Source: Cercis canadensis (lineage: Eukaryota > Streptophyta > Magnoliopsida > Fabales > Fabaceae). Taken from it: a DNA stretch of 64,000 bases. Made by a program: the position numbers and the translations under genes. Below, in pieces: positions 49,691 through 62,800 of the stretch (positions are counted from its first letter, which is position 1; each line of letters begins with the position of its first letter). The stretch covers positions 927,627 to 991,626 of the forward strand of contig QAOA01001066.1 in the NCBI GenBank assembly GCA_003255065.1, written 5' to 3'. Below the pieces are notes generated by a model that worked only from the letters and a program-made list of their open reading frames with translations, did no database searches and was not told where the DNA came from.

Positions 49691-50915
49691 AGTTACTCCT
49701 AGTTGCTCCTATTGCTGCTACTGTTTCTTCTACACACACAAACATGTTTTACAGAAAAATTAAAAGTATTTCAGCTAAGACACCCAGCGTTCCAATGTAA
49801 TTATGGTTTTTCGTTATGTGGGTGTATCTATCTAGAGAATTTTTTTTTTCTTCTTTTAAATGATGTGTCTAGTGGGGCTTAAGTTTATTGTCATGGTGTA
49901 ATATGATGCATCATATGCTATATATCATGTTTTATATAGATTATGAGCTGTTCTAATAAGTTTATTATAATGGTTAATAAATACCGCAATATAGCTTATT
50001 AGTGCAATCTTGTCTTTGGATTAGTGAGGAAATCTATTCTTCAAACTTTATTTACTAGCTTAAACATTTTAGGATAATTTGATTCGTTGACACAATATTA
50101 GAAATAACAAGGTTAACCTGTACTTGATGTTGTTCATGGTAAGAGGAAAATTGACCGACATCAAAAGATAATTTGGTTAAATTCCTTGAAAAGCTCAAAA
50201 TTAATTTTGCCATAATTCTTCATAAATGTGATAAAAGAACTAAAGTAAAATCACATAAAAAAAAAAAGAATTAAAGTAAAATTTCACCTTTATGCTTAGA
50301 GAATGCATTATATCAATGGCACTTTAATCTTAGGGAATATATTTTAGGAGTCCAAGTTACCAAAAGGAGTTTCCAGTTGCATTTACTATAGCGAAAGCTG
50401 AAACCAAGGATAGTTATTTTCTGTATGAAGTTATTGGTTGAGATATCAATTGGATATGCATAAATGAACACTATATGTTGGAAGAGGAAATAATTGACAA
50501 ATCTAACTATGAGAGTGATCAGAGAGAAGAACTGAGATCAAAGTGGAACAAAAATAGATTCAATGGAAAATTGACAACCATTTGTGCTACCGATACTTCT
50601 GCTAAGTTATGGTTTGCGCCAGCTGTGGCCTCGCTTAAGAAAATAGTCAAAATACAGATGTCAAAACCTTTCCAACAGTAAACACCCCATTCATGAGGCG
50701 AGCAGCAGTCAAAGGCTTAGTTTGGGGCTAGCAGCTGCCGAACATAATGGTACGGATATATCAAATAGAGGACAAGGACCTAAGACAAGTATGAGATTAA
50801 TCTCCAACCATTTTTCCAAGGTCTATACCTTATCAGCTGTTCTTTTTTATTTCTTTTGGTTAACATTGGATATACTCGTTCAAGTATCCAAAGAAACACC
50901 TTCCCTTGCTTTTGC
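49691..50915. other. Intergenic stretch between the two defensin-like copies
   Basis: At 50370-50429 one frame reads FPVAFTIAKAETKDSYFLYE, which resembles the conserved (Y/F)PVAFxxxxxExxxSW segment of Mutator-type transposases; it could be a small transposase relic but is too short to be sure. A following 68-residue open frame (50475-50681) has no recognisable motif. Confidence 0.35.
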
Positions 50916-50976
50916 TATATATACTTAAGTTAATCTTCACCTTGAGCACCAGGAACAGCCTTAATTGCTAGGAAAC

Positions 50977-51052
50977 CTGGCTACTTCTATTTGTAAATCG
51001 TCTACCTTCATTACGTTTCTTTGTCTTGCCTTTCTCATTTCCATCACCAATG
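50977..51052 (+). pseudogene. Defensin-like gene relic, first exon only
   Basis: The stretch reads (L)ATSICKSSTFITFLCLAFLI then SITN and a GTTAG splice donor, matching exon 1 of the defensin-like gene at 49345 in length (76 versus 73 bases), phase and sequence pattern. The expected ATG is CTG. A TATA box lies 61 bases upstream (50916-50923). No second exon with the eight-cysteine pattern could be found downstream. It is a decayed tandem duplicate. Confidence 0.65.
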
Positions 51053-54000
51053 GTTAGTCTCTTCTTGTTTTCATTCTTTTCATTTTTGGCACATGTGGCA
51101 ATCAATAACTTTTTGCATACCTAATATCCTAATCACGAACTTACCATACATATATATACGCACCTAGGCTCTACATGCTGCTATTTTGCATTCTACATGT
51201 TGTAAACACCCAAAACTACCAAATTTCTTTTGCAAACTCTCCAAGTTATATTAAAACCACGTTGTGTTGTCTATTTTGCTTATCTAATCATCATCATGAT
51301 GATCCAAAAAATAAGGACGAAGCCCTTTTAGGTTTGCGTTTCAAAGACGACAAATTGGAAGACATGGAAGTTTCTTGGCCACTATAAAGTTCCTTTGCAT
51401 ATTCATTACATTCCAATGGCCTAAAAATGAAACTTTGTGACATATATGGTGTATTTGCATTTTACCATTTGACTGTTAGTTACCGGAAGAATTGCTGATG
51501 CCACTTTGTCATTCATCTTTGATTTTTTAGATGCAAGGTACCTATAGATCATCCTTAATAAAATTGAAAACATCAAATTTAATGGTCAAAAATATGTAGA
51601 GGGGGAGGGGGGGATCAAAGTAATACACGAAAGCAAAAAATGTGTGAGAACTTGTATTTGCACGTGGATCTCAAGATACTAAGCCGCAAATTGATGCTTG
51701 CACGTTTAAGATGGCATATCTAAACCAAAAATGTTAAGTATGCAATCTAGTCTAGAATTTGCTTACAAACAAAATTGCAAAGCTTATCTGCAGTTAGATT
51801 TCTATTTTTTCCTGTGATCTTTGTCAAATTTATTAGCTCTACTAATTTAATGCGTTGCTTATCGTAATAAGTTAATAACTCATGGCATTTGTAAGGGTTC
51901 CCCCATCATGCATTAGAGATTATAACAAGTACTCCCCAAAAAGATAAATTTGGAAAATTTTAGGCGATGACCTCACATTGTTTCTTGCATAAACATATTT
52001 CTGCAGAATTTGGATTACTCTTATTGGTTCCTGAATTGATCTAGCCAATGTTTGAAAGCAACATATAGCCTTGGTGCCACTTTATATCATCTTTAGTTTT
52101 TTGCTAATCTTTTTGACTCAGTGGAGAGTATGGTGTGGTTTAGTTGACAAAATAAATTTTTGAGAAAAAAAAAGTAAATTAGGGTTTTATTAGTGTCGAC
52201 TAGTACTACCATAAAATTCCATGCAATGTACTTGTAAATTGTATTTCACTTTCATATTCGAAAGATGTAGTTGAACAGAAGAAAGGGTGATTGGTGACTA
52301 ATCAAGGAGAGCTTAAGAAAGGCAATCAGGGTTGCATAAGTGCTGGGTTCTGCTTAGCCTTATACGGAATAAGAGAGAAAAATGCGAGTTAAGGGTTGCT
52401 TTCACTAGTAGCTGTTTTAAAGTCAAATTTTGATAACATTGTTTGCAAATACACATCACTTTCCTTTTACCGAAAGAGGACAATATGCAAATAGGCCACA
52501 AAAGCAAACTCGGATCAAGCCACTTGGTGAGTATGAAAGTGAACTTATGACAATGTCATCTTTGGTTTATAAATATCCTACCCTGTTTTATAGCTTCCTT
52601 TCTTTTTCTCTCTCTCTCGCATGGGCCACTGGGTTTGTTGTCCTTCAATTTAACCCTTGATGCATGTCTGGTTGTAAATCACTTCTAGATACTATACTTA
52701 CAGATTGATATGAAGAAGTGTGTCAAATATAAATATTATAACGAAAAAAATTATGTAAATTTAGATATTATCGCCCTTAAATTTTTTTGACGAGAGATTT
52801 AATCTTGGTATTCAAACATTAATCTAAGGATACTCACCGAAAAAAAAATTCAGATACTATAAACTAAAGTGTATAAAATAAAATAGTATATAAATAACAG
52901 AATTGATTAAGTTGATGTAGATGCTCGCTAATTGACTCCAATACTGATATTTTGCGCAAATTATTTACTTCAATATTAATATTTTATTTTTTCATTATAT
53001 AACTGAAAAGTTAATTTGACACAACAATAAAGCTATTAGAAAAAGTTAATAGCGACATTGTGAAACGATGTCATTACAAAAAGAAAAAAGTCTAATTTAT
53101 CCCCTTAAATTTTATTTAGTATGTGGTTTGCCCACAAAAGTTTCAAAACATGCAAATAATCCTCATAAACTATGAAAATGTAGTGCACGTAACTCTTATA
53201 TGGCAAATTACGGTCTAAAATTGGATGAAAATAGCATGTGATTTACTTAATTCCTTTTTATACTAATTAAATATTATTAGTGAATAATTAGAGTAAAAAA
53301 CATACATGATAAGTAAGACAAAAAAATTACATTGATCCTGTGCTTACCATGTGTCTTTTACTATAATTATTCACTGATTATTTTTAATTAGTGTAAAAAA
53401 GAGATTAAGTGAATCACATACCATGCACTTGCTATTTCTATTCAATTTGGATGGCAGTCTACGATATGAGGTTTTGTGTATATTTTCATAGTTATTTGCA
53501 TGTTTTGAAACTTTTAGAAATAAACTGCACATCCGATAAAGATTAAGAGGGTAAATTGAACCATTCCCTTTTAAAAATGGCCCTGTTGGCAAAGGACGCC
53601 ATCCACTTTATTTGTTTATTCTTTTGGTTCTTGTTTAAGAAACTATTTTGAAGTGTGGATAAGAGTCTTATGATAAGACTAAAGATTCCAAATGTAATAA
53701 AGTATTTGGCATTTGAGTGTCGCGGTCACAATTATAAACATGTAACATATATATCTTCTATTATTGTACATTAATTTTATTAGTTTAAGCTTAGCTTGGG
53801 ATTGCTTTTGTGCCTTTAGCTTGTACTCATAATACGGTATGAGCACAAGGATTAAATTTAATTGTTTGACTTATTAAAAATTATTTTTTTAAAAGAAATT
53901 ACATGTAGTTTCGGGGAGTGCTTTGAAAAGTATGTTAGGAAATTACTTTATGAGCTACTTAATCTGTTTTTTTTTTTTCTAAATCCCAAAAAAACCTAAA

Positions 54001-57000
54001 ACTTAAAAAATAATATAATTAAATATCATTAAAATATTTATTTGTTATAACTTCAATTATTAGAGAAAGAGCTTTAACTCTTCACCTCCCTTTTCAATTT
54101 GAATTCCTCAATTTACCTACAAATAAATAAATAAATATGTTTATAAAAACAACTTTTGAGAAACACAAATAATACAAGAAACCCATGCTTTGTTACTTTG
54201 CTAACAGCTTAGTCCATGAGAATTGGAGTGTGGGGTTGAGAAACTAAATAAATTTAGATATCAATAGTAAATGCATGGACATAATGAAGCCCGTTGAGGC
54301 CCAAGAACAAGAATGAAAAGGAGTTCATAAGAAAATGTTTATTTGAATATCCTGGTCCAAGACCAAAAGAAATTCTAGTCCAGGAAACCCAGAAAAGAGC
54401 CCATTCAAGCTAGCCCACAGTCTACTTCGGCATGATTTTCAGGCCGAAAACAAGTTGTGTAATTAAATATAAAAGAAATCAATGATTGGCTTTCATATAT
54501 TTGCCATAATTTGCACATGCCGACACTGACTCAGTGATTTGATGTATATGATTAATTGATTATATAAAACATGAAAGATAAGCATATTTCATTCGTATTC
54601 CCACTTCAAAAATGATTCTCCTGCTTTCTTATTGTTATCTTGGAGCTTAAGATGTGTTGAATCAGGAAAAATCTCATCTCGTGTGATGTTGTTGAGCGCA
54701 CTTTAAAGCATTAATTCTGGTAACAAAATCAATCCACGTTGGGGGAGATTCTTCGTAAACAAAAATGTGATATCCTCGTACGATAAAATTAGAAAAAGAA
54801 AGGAACTAATTAATTAAAGAGTGATTAAATATAAAGATTCTGTCAATTGTGTGCCATTTGGAATGGGGAAAGAAAGAAGGATGATCTAATTATCCCATGC
54901 GTAAGAATCAATGGCAAGTTGTACAGCTTCCAATTGCATACATCTATTCTGCTCAAACATGAATCATGCTTGCTACTTTTCACATTTATTTTTTCTGAGG
55001 TTTACAAAAAAGACAAAATCAAAAAGAAAATTCTTTTCTTTTCAATGATGTAACGGCTAACCAATATGGCTGCAACTTGCAAGTGCATCAATTGCATTGA
55101 AGAGAACAATTATTTAACATATAAGATTTAAAATATCTAAATTTCTTAACTTATGAATGCTAACAAATAGCTAACGGGAGTTGATTTAGTTGGTAATGAT
55201 TGAATTACTTTATTTTTAAAATTTAGGTTCGAATCTCATTGCGAGTAATCTTCTTTTGATAGACAATTTATAGTATACTACTATAAGCTCTCATTAAAAT
55301 ATGTGGTGTGCCTTAGTCAGAATTCTAATATTTGATATCAAGAAAAAAATTATGATATCTTACATATCAATGCCTGAACAGCAACATGCTAAACACCAAA
55401 TTATTAAGTATATCACCACAAGTTAGTGAAGTAGCCTCTAATTAATCTCATTATTCTCTTGGGTTAATTGTAGAAGTATGGTAATGATTTAAGCAACATC
55501 CACTTTATTTTATATACAACCCTCTATAATACTAGTGTGCTAAGGGATACGTGAAATTTAAGCAAAATTGAAAATATTAACTATACGTGATTAAAAAAGT
55601 GTTTCCTCTTACAAAGTCAAACATCCTTATAACACCACGTGATTATTACATAACATGTTTTTATTGATCAATAGTTTTCGTTTAACAATGACTATGTGGA
55701 AGAACATATCCATAATCGCATGTTTATCTATAATTAGTCATAGAAATAAATTCTAAGTTGTTAATTATAAGAAGTTGAAAGTTCTGATACTTGAATTGAA
55801 TAAAAATATTTTGAATCTTTATGGTCGTCGTCTGCTTAATTGGTTGTTAAGTAACCACGTTCCAAACTCTTGCGGCTTGCTATTTATAAAATGAAAAACA
55901 TTGTGATTCAACTATTAATAAAATATATCATAATTTTGAAATTGCTACATATATAGAGATTAGTTCAAACTATATCTATATAATAAAAGGGAAAAAAAAA
56001 AAAAAAAAACTTAGCATCCAACCAATAATTGAAAGTGGAAAAGGATGCAATGTATCCATATGCTTGCACGGATTCCATGATTCTAATAACGCATAAAACT
56101 TGCACGTTTGAAACTCGTTTGATTTGGAAAGAAACAATTAAAAGCAGCCTCACGAGAGGGAAAGGGTGTCAGAACAAATGAAAGGCAGAGAAAGGATGGT
56201 TAGTCAAAGGAAAGACCAAAAGAAAATAGACAAAGGCAAGGACGTTAAAAACAGAAACAGGTGCAAGAAACGAATGAAAGAAAAAGATAAGGAACACCCT
56301 CGTTTCTACTTTTAATGCAATTTATTTATGCACTATCATATGTGTATCTAACACTGAAATATGATTGGCGCAAGTTAAATTTTATCAGATTCATTTAAAA
56401 CTTTTTATTTTTTTTATTTTTTGAGGGATTTAAAACTTGTTTTATACGACTTAAATTCAACCATGTCACCAATATAACATTTGTAAGTAGCGATTTCCAG
56501 CTTCTTGTAGAAAGCAGTTTTCCAGCACCTAAAGTATAATAGTTCAAAGTTTGAATTGAATTCAAACCTTACTATGAGAAACCTAGTACTTTTTAATACT
56601 TATCTTATGCTTGTGCTTCTATTATTGACTTGTTAATTGACAATAGATATCTCTTTCACATTCACCTTTGCTAGCTGCAGATGCTTCGCTTCTGTTCTAC
56701 TCTGAAGTCTGAACCCATTTCACGTACAAACACAAGATAAGATGCTTATTTCCCCTCTCTTTTGTCCTATCTGCCGCACTCACTACCCTTTATCTCTTTC
56801 CATCTTCTTCCTTTTTAATGGGAGGGCTTCTTCTTTTGTTTTTTTTCTTTCTAATTTAGGGAAGAATAGATAAATGGAGGATTAGGTTTGTGAAGAGGAT
56901 AACTTAGAGTAGTGCCATTGGCACAGATAGAAACAAATTAAGCTAAGCTACATTGAATGAATTGAGAAAGATAAAAAGATTCATTGAATGAATTGAGAAT

Positions 57001-58083
57001 ATTCCTAGACTCGAACTCTCAATTATATGGAGACCTAGACTACATTGCAAAATATGCATGGTGGTCAACACTTTGGTTTGGTATACAATTCTATCACCTT
57101 TCAAAAGAAGACATATATCAAATGAAAGAATGAATTGTTAAATCACATATATATCATGACTTAAATGCTTAGTCTTTGCTTTTTAAATAAACCAATCATG
57201 TGTTTCATATTCTCCTGAAAGCAACATTTGTCAAAGAACTGTATCCACATATATAGATAGCACTTGATCTATTTAGATCTTGCAAATTTTATTTTGATAT
57301 TTAACTTGTTATTACAACTACATTTTTCCTCTCATTGGCATTGCTACTCCACTTTATAGTCTTCCCAAGCTATCAACTTAATTAATCCATTAATCGCGCA
57401 TTAATTTTACTTCAATTAATTGGTTAGACTTGGACATATATTTCTTTGTGGACTTATCTCTAATTCAAATTTTAATATGACGATTTGAAATTATAGGTTC
57501 AACTAATTCTGAAGTTTTGAATTCAAAGTAAGTAATGCATATGAATGGTTGATTATCTATATTACTCTTTTTGCAGTGAGAATGGTCAAAATGAAATCAT
57601 TTGGGCAAAATTGTCCTAAATGATATTTGAATTTGTAACATAATAAAACTGAATATCTAATATTTGATTATTTAAGTAAGAATGATATATAGAGATTTTG
57701 TTGTGTTGATGTCACAAAAAAATATATTATCATAAAAAGATGAAAACCTAACATAGAAAATAATTGGTAATTTCCTTAAGTACAACATGATTCATGTGGC
57801 TGTGGATGGCTGAGTATGCCAGCTACAGCCAAAAATTACATCCCTAACTAATTGATTTTGAGAATGAATCCAACCATTTTTGATTCATTGAATGTTACCA
57901 AATCCCCACCTAGCCGAAAAGGAGGACCAAAATTGCATTTTCCCCTTTTTACTCTTGGAGTCTGAAACCCAAACTGTTAGGCCAAAGAATTCCAGGTATT
58001 TACAGAAATGCACTTCCCTAAATTACAGATCCTTTGTCTTTTCCATTTTCATTCTCATCAGGTCAGATATTTACTCCTCCTTT
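51053..58083. other. Seven-kb gene-poor region
   Basis: No credible exon. Apart from poly-A and poly-T tracts and a possible SINE near 55180 I see no structure. Repeated AT-rich decay suggests old transposon debris. The last part is the 3' flank of the minus-strand NAC gene. Confidence 0.5.
55178..55330 (+). repeat. Possible tRNA-derived SINE
   Basis: TTTAGTTGGTAATGATTG resembles an A box, and 30 bases further GGTTCGAATCTC is a perfect B box followed by ATTGCGAG. The downstream 100 bases have no tRNA-like structure, as expected for a SINE body. Target duplications and a tail were not identified. Confidence 0.45.
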
Positions 58084-59287
58084 TCATTGCCTGAACCCGT
58101 ACCCGACTTGCTGATTCGGGTATCTGAATCCATACGGGTCAATGGAGTTCGAGAATCCTTGTGTAAAAACATTCGAATTCTGCTGGTAAAACCCGGAATT
58201 GTCGACCCGTTGGTTCCTCACTCCACTTTGAACCTCTTCCTCAATTAGCGACGGCATAGAAGGCACATAAAGGTCGCTACCAGTACCAGTATTGTAGCTC
58301 ATCATCCCCTGAGTTTGGCTCTGTGATTGATTCCCAGAAACGAAATCCGCCACCGAGTTCAGCACAGCCGGGTTAGCCCAATCCACGAAATTCCCAGTAC
58401 CCGGATTCTGAAAATTGAACTTCTCATCTTGTTGAAACATTTTGAGCGAGTTCACACGCGGCAGCGCAAAGCACCGGTCGTCAATTTCCGGCAACGATTG
58501 GAGCACGTCGTCGAGGTGGGACGACGATGACGAAGAAGAACCGTTGCTGTATTCCTTGCTTGAAACACTTGGAACAGCCTTCTGTGCACTCGAATTCTTC
58601 TTGTATATCCGACACAGAACCCAATCATCCAACTACATGGCAAAAATTCAACAAGAGACGAAGATTTAGTAATCGAAACAAAAAAAATAAAGCATTATAA
58701 AATACAGAACAGAGAAAAAACAGAGGATGTGATATATTTACCCTGGAGCTACCGCTTTTTCGGGAAGAATCAAGAAGGCGATACTCGTGCATAATCCAAT
58801 TGGTTTTGGTGCCTTTGGGTGCTTTCCCAACGTAGAAAACAAGAGCCTTTTTTATACCAACTTTTCTTCCTTCAGTGGTGATAACTTTATCAGTTCCGGT
58901 GGCTTTCCAGTACCCAGACCCGGCAACTCTGTTGGGTCGAGACCCATTCGGGTATTTTCGGTCTCTTGGGCTGAAAAAGTACCATTCTTTTTCGCCAAAT
59001 ATAGCTTTGCCTGCACAATTTATAAACAAATTCAAGTTTAGCAAAAAAGCCTTCGACTTAAAGCTTCTGAAAATAGTGATTCATTATTAATGGAATAGTG
59101 AATTACTTGGTAGAACCCACGGATCGAACTTGTACAAGTCGATTTCACCAATGATTTGCAGAGAGAAATGGTGCCCAGCTACCTTCCTGCACAGGTACTG
59201 AACCAGAAGCTCCTCATCCGTCGGGTAAAACCGAAAACCCGGAGGCAAACTCAATTGGGCTAACGGGTCAGTCTCGTGAACTCCCAT
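58084..59287 (-). CDS. NAC transcription factor, ANAC019/ANAC055/ANAC072 (RD26) group
   Basis: A stress- and ABA/jasmonate-related NAC factor. Three exons give 332 residues: 59287-59107, 59010-58742 and 58632-58084. The NAC domain is complete: [19 protein letters not shown] (about 14-32), [42 protein letters not shown] (94-102), [20 protein letters not shown] and the last block [12 protein letters not shown] (151-162). The DPWVLP variant and the SSAQK after the domain are those of ANAC019. The C-terminal part is rich in serine, asparagine and glutamine with acidic patches, typical of the activation region, and ends GYGFRQ. Introns fall at the two positions normal for NAC genes. The upstream region is dense in ACGT elements, consistent with ABA control. 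Confidence 0.95.
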
Positions 59288-59430
59288 TTTAGCAGCTCAA
59301 ACAAGAACAAACAGACACAGAGCGAAACGAGTCGAGCACGATGAAGAAGGAAGAATATAGAAATCCAGAGAGATTTTTCTGAAAACAATTTATTTCCTTT
59401 TTTTTTTCGTTAAATGGAAGATATGGTCGT

Positions 59431-59440
59431 TATTTATATA
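59431..59440 (-). promoter_or_regulatory. TATA box of the NAC gene
   Basis: TATATAAATA on the minus strand, about 145 bases upstream of the ATG, which leaves room for a 5' UTR of roughly 110 bases. Confidence 0.55.
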
Positions 59441-59667
59441 GGGCCACACGCATGAAAGATAAGTACGGTCGTCTTTGTCTTACTGTCGAAAATGGGCCCC
59501 ACCTGAGTTATTCACCTTTAGTAAATCGCCACGTACCCCATCGAAAAGTTCGACGTTATCATGCGGCCGACCTTATCTGGTTTCGAGTACGGTCCGCGGG
59601 CTTCGGTGGTGCAATGTATATAACCGTCACAAGAAAAACAATAAAAGTGAGTCACCGAGATAACCAG

Positions 59668-59677
59668 GACACGTGTC
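59668..59677. promoter_or_regulatory. Palindromic G-box/ABRE upstream of the NAC gene
   Basis: GACACGTGTC, a perfect palindrome around the CACGTG core, bound by bZIP (ABF/AREB) and bHLH (MYC2-type) factors in related promoters. About 380 bases before the NAC start codon. Other ACGT elements lie near 59529, 59728, 59789 and 59935. Confidence 0.6.
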
Positions 59678-59812
59678 GATTCCTTAGGAATGTTCTAGAA
59701 TAATTTTTTGTTGGGAGTGTTTTATGTACGTGTGTTCTTCAAAATTCTTGGTGTTGGTGAAGGCATTTTTCACGCGTCGGCATAAACCACGTCGCCACAA
59801 AGAGAGAGGCGG

Positions 59813-59836
59813 TGGACACGTGCGCGCACGTGTCCA
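59813..59836. promoter_or_regulatory. 24-bp palindrome with two G-boxes
   Basis: A perfect 24-base inverted repeat whose core is ACACGTGCGCGCACGTGT, so two CACGTG boxes sit face to face with CGCG-type spacing. It lies about 525 bases upstream of the NAC start codon and is followed by a (GA)n run. Coupled ABREs are a known feature of ABA-responsive promoters. Confidence 0.65.
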
Positions 59837-59849
59837 TGTGTGAGAGAGA

Positions 59850-62800
59850 GAGAGAGTTAGGCTGGGATTTTTGTAAAGATGGGAGATGGAAAAAGATGTA
59901 TGTAAAGCTGGTGCGGTGGAAGCTTAATTTGCTGCCACGTACAAAAGAAAATGCACTTTTCTTTAGGTTTTTTTGGTTATTTCTCATTCTCTTTCTTCTT
60001 AAAGCTGCTTAGGTGTTTCTTTCACTCATCAACCTCTATGGGAAAGGTTACAAGTATAAATTATAGGTGGGTTTTGAAGCTTTTGGGTAGTATTCATAAA
60101 AAAAGAAAGGTAGTGACGTGGTTGGTCAAGGTCAATGTTAATGCACTGGATTGTTCTTGCTTGATGGGTGACGTTTTAGAGTTTAGCGAACGTGGAGTAT
60201 TGTAGCTCAGACATATAGAAAAGAAACAAAGATAGAAGGGCATAGTTGGTCAAATTCCAAATTAAAAAGAAAAAGCAAAGGCTCACAAACGTATATTGGT
60301 GATGTGTGCGATGATATTGGTATTTTGACAAGTATACTAATACGTACAAGTCTTTAATTTTATATATATTGTTTGTTTGACAAATAATGTGGTAGAGGCC
60401 ATGTGGTCAATGAATAGGGTGTTATATTCAAAGAGCTTGGGGAGATTGGGTTTATGCCACATGCAGATTCGGATATTGTAAGGTGGCTTGAGTTCAATGG
60501 TGGAGCGAAAGACTCGGAGGGTTGAGGTTGAAAAAGGGACACTAATAAGAATAAGATATTATTTTCCTCTTATTGGTTGGGAAACACAGATTCGGGAAAC
60601 CTCTTATTATTTTCCTCGCAACGGATGATAAACCTGCTTCACGTTTCCACTTTGAATACTATTTAATTTCCTGTGTTTTGTTGCTTGCTATAGTATAGTG
60701 TTATAAATGTTTGGATATATTTCGTCGAAAGTTACTTCAGTGTTAAAAATGGATTTTCCTTCTTATTGATTTCCTTCATCTTGACTTGAATTTTACATAT
60801 TGATTATGGCGGCGACTTTTGACGAGTTTGCCCAGAATCTATAATTGCTCTCAACTTCGTCAAAAATATCAGAAAACAGAGAAGCTGCCATAACTTTCTA
60901 CCAGTCTAATCACATTTTGCTGTTCTTTCCATGTAGTTTTTGCTTCTCCATCATGTCTGAAAAATAAGTTTGATTCCATGATATATACAGTAGGTCAAAT
61001 ATATTTTATAATGAGATAAGAGCTAATCATTTTTATTTTTTCTTTTAATAAAATGTTTGTAATCAAGTGATATTAGAAATCGTAGTTGAAAGTATTAAAA
61101 AAAAAATGGTGTTTTTATTTAAGTTCAAAGGGTGTGTCACATATGCAGTAAACTTTTAATTTCCAAGACTTTTTAACTGCAAAATGATATGAAGTTCAAA
61201 CTGTTATAACTACTTTTTTAATTTGGTGCATAAAAACTGTTATCACTAAACTATATGGACATAACTGAAATAGTTCAGTACATACGTAGAAACTTACCTA
61301 GAAGTTAATTATGCTTGGTTATGATTTAAATATTGTTTCTTTGCTTAATTAGTGGGTTTTTATAATTAATAATAATAATAAAAAAAACAGTTGTTTAACC
61401 AACCCATCGAAACTCACTTCAATGTTTTGCGCTTGCAACGCTTGCTCCCCCTAAAAGGTTGGAGAAACCAGCAACCTATGCATAGAAACTAATATAATAT
61501 AATTTTTTATATTTTCTGTGGACCTATTATATATTTTAATCAAATACTCAAATGAAAACTAGAAAAAGAAACTGCAGCACCCAAAAAGTTGCTTGGCTCT
61601 CTCCCTTTTAGTGAAGAGACCAAGTCAAATATAGTTTAGACGATAGAAATGAGGATTGATGCGTGATGCACAGTATAAGCCTTTACAGCACTGCATAACT
61701 TATTTATTAGCTGTGTTTCTTTTGTTCTGTAGGCGCCTGACAAAGAAACATGAACATTTGGTGGCTGGCAAAATCTGAGTGCACAAATTCCAACTTTATG
61801 ATCCTTGTATTTTGACTGCCTAACCCAAACGAGTGTGGCTTCTCCATTATCAAACGTGAAAAAATGGGAAAAAACAAGCACACACCACCTTATCCCTTAT
61901 TGCTTAATCTTTATTGGCTATAACTTGCTTCAATGTGACTTCATTCGGATAATAGAACACACACTTAACCCTCCACGTTAAATTATGATGTCTTCAATAT
62001 TATATATACTAAGTTGAGTGCTATACATTTAATGTATATATAGTCACGTGTTTTTTAATTGTATTGTTGCGCATAATTTTTTTAAGTTTATAAGCTCAAG
62101 AACAACATATTATAATTACAAGTATATAGTCTAGGTAATATTACTATTTTTTTTTCAGGTATATGATGGGATCAATGAGATGCTTGGGGAGTAAGAGGGA
62201 TTAAGGTGACTGAGGTAGCCGGGGGTGCAATTTTCCCCCTTTTACATAAAGGTGGCTTCACTCTAAATTTAAACCTAAAATATTTTATAAATTACTCAGA
62301 AGGATGCAAGAAAAGAGAAGAAATGATAAATTCATATAACATGATTGTAATGTGACAAAATTTAAATTTGATAGAAAAAAAAAAGAGTAAAGTCAAACTA
62401 GTTGAATTTATATTGTGCTATTATTTTTTTGTCACATTATAGTATTGAAGTTTAAATTTTTGACTTCTTACAAATTATTCAGATCACACCTAATGGCTTC
62501 AAGTTGTGCCGTCATTACTTAGAAAAAGAAAGGGAGAGATATAATGTGAATTTAATTGCACTCAACTGATCAGCTCTCTAATCCAATTTAGTGTAAAACA
62601 GTTCCAAGCTTCCAGCTTCATCATTGACTTTGAAGCTGACTTTTTTTTTTTTTCACATGCCTTTTGACAAACATGTTAAAATGTTTGTCAACTATATAAT
62701 TATTGTTAAAAGGGCATTTTAAGTGTGAATAAACGCCAACGTTTCAGGTTGATCCTCGACAATGAGAGATGCTGATCACGTCATTGACGTTCAACTTGTA

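Noticed and set aside
50475..50681. 68-residue charged frame
   Set aside because: No motif recognised; may be transposon debris but cannot be supported as a gene.
59452..59703. 83-residue plus-strand frame upstream of the NAC gene
   Set aside because: Overlaps the NAC promoter with its G-box and has no conserved string.
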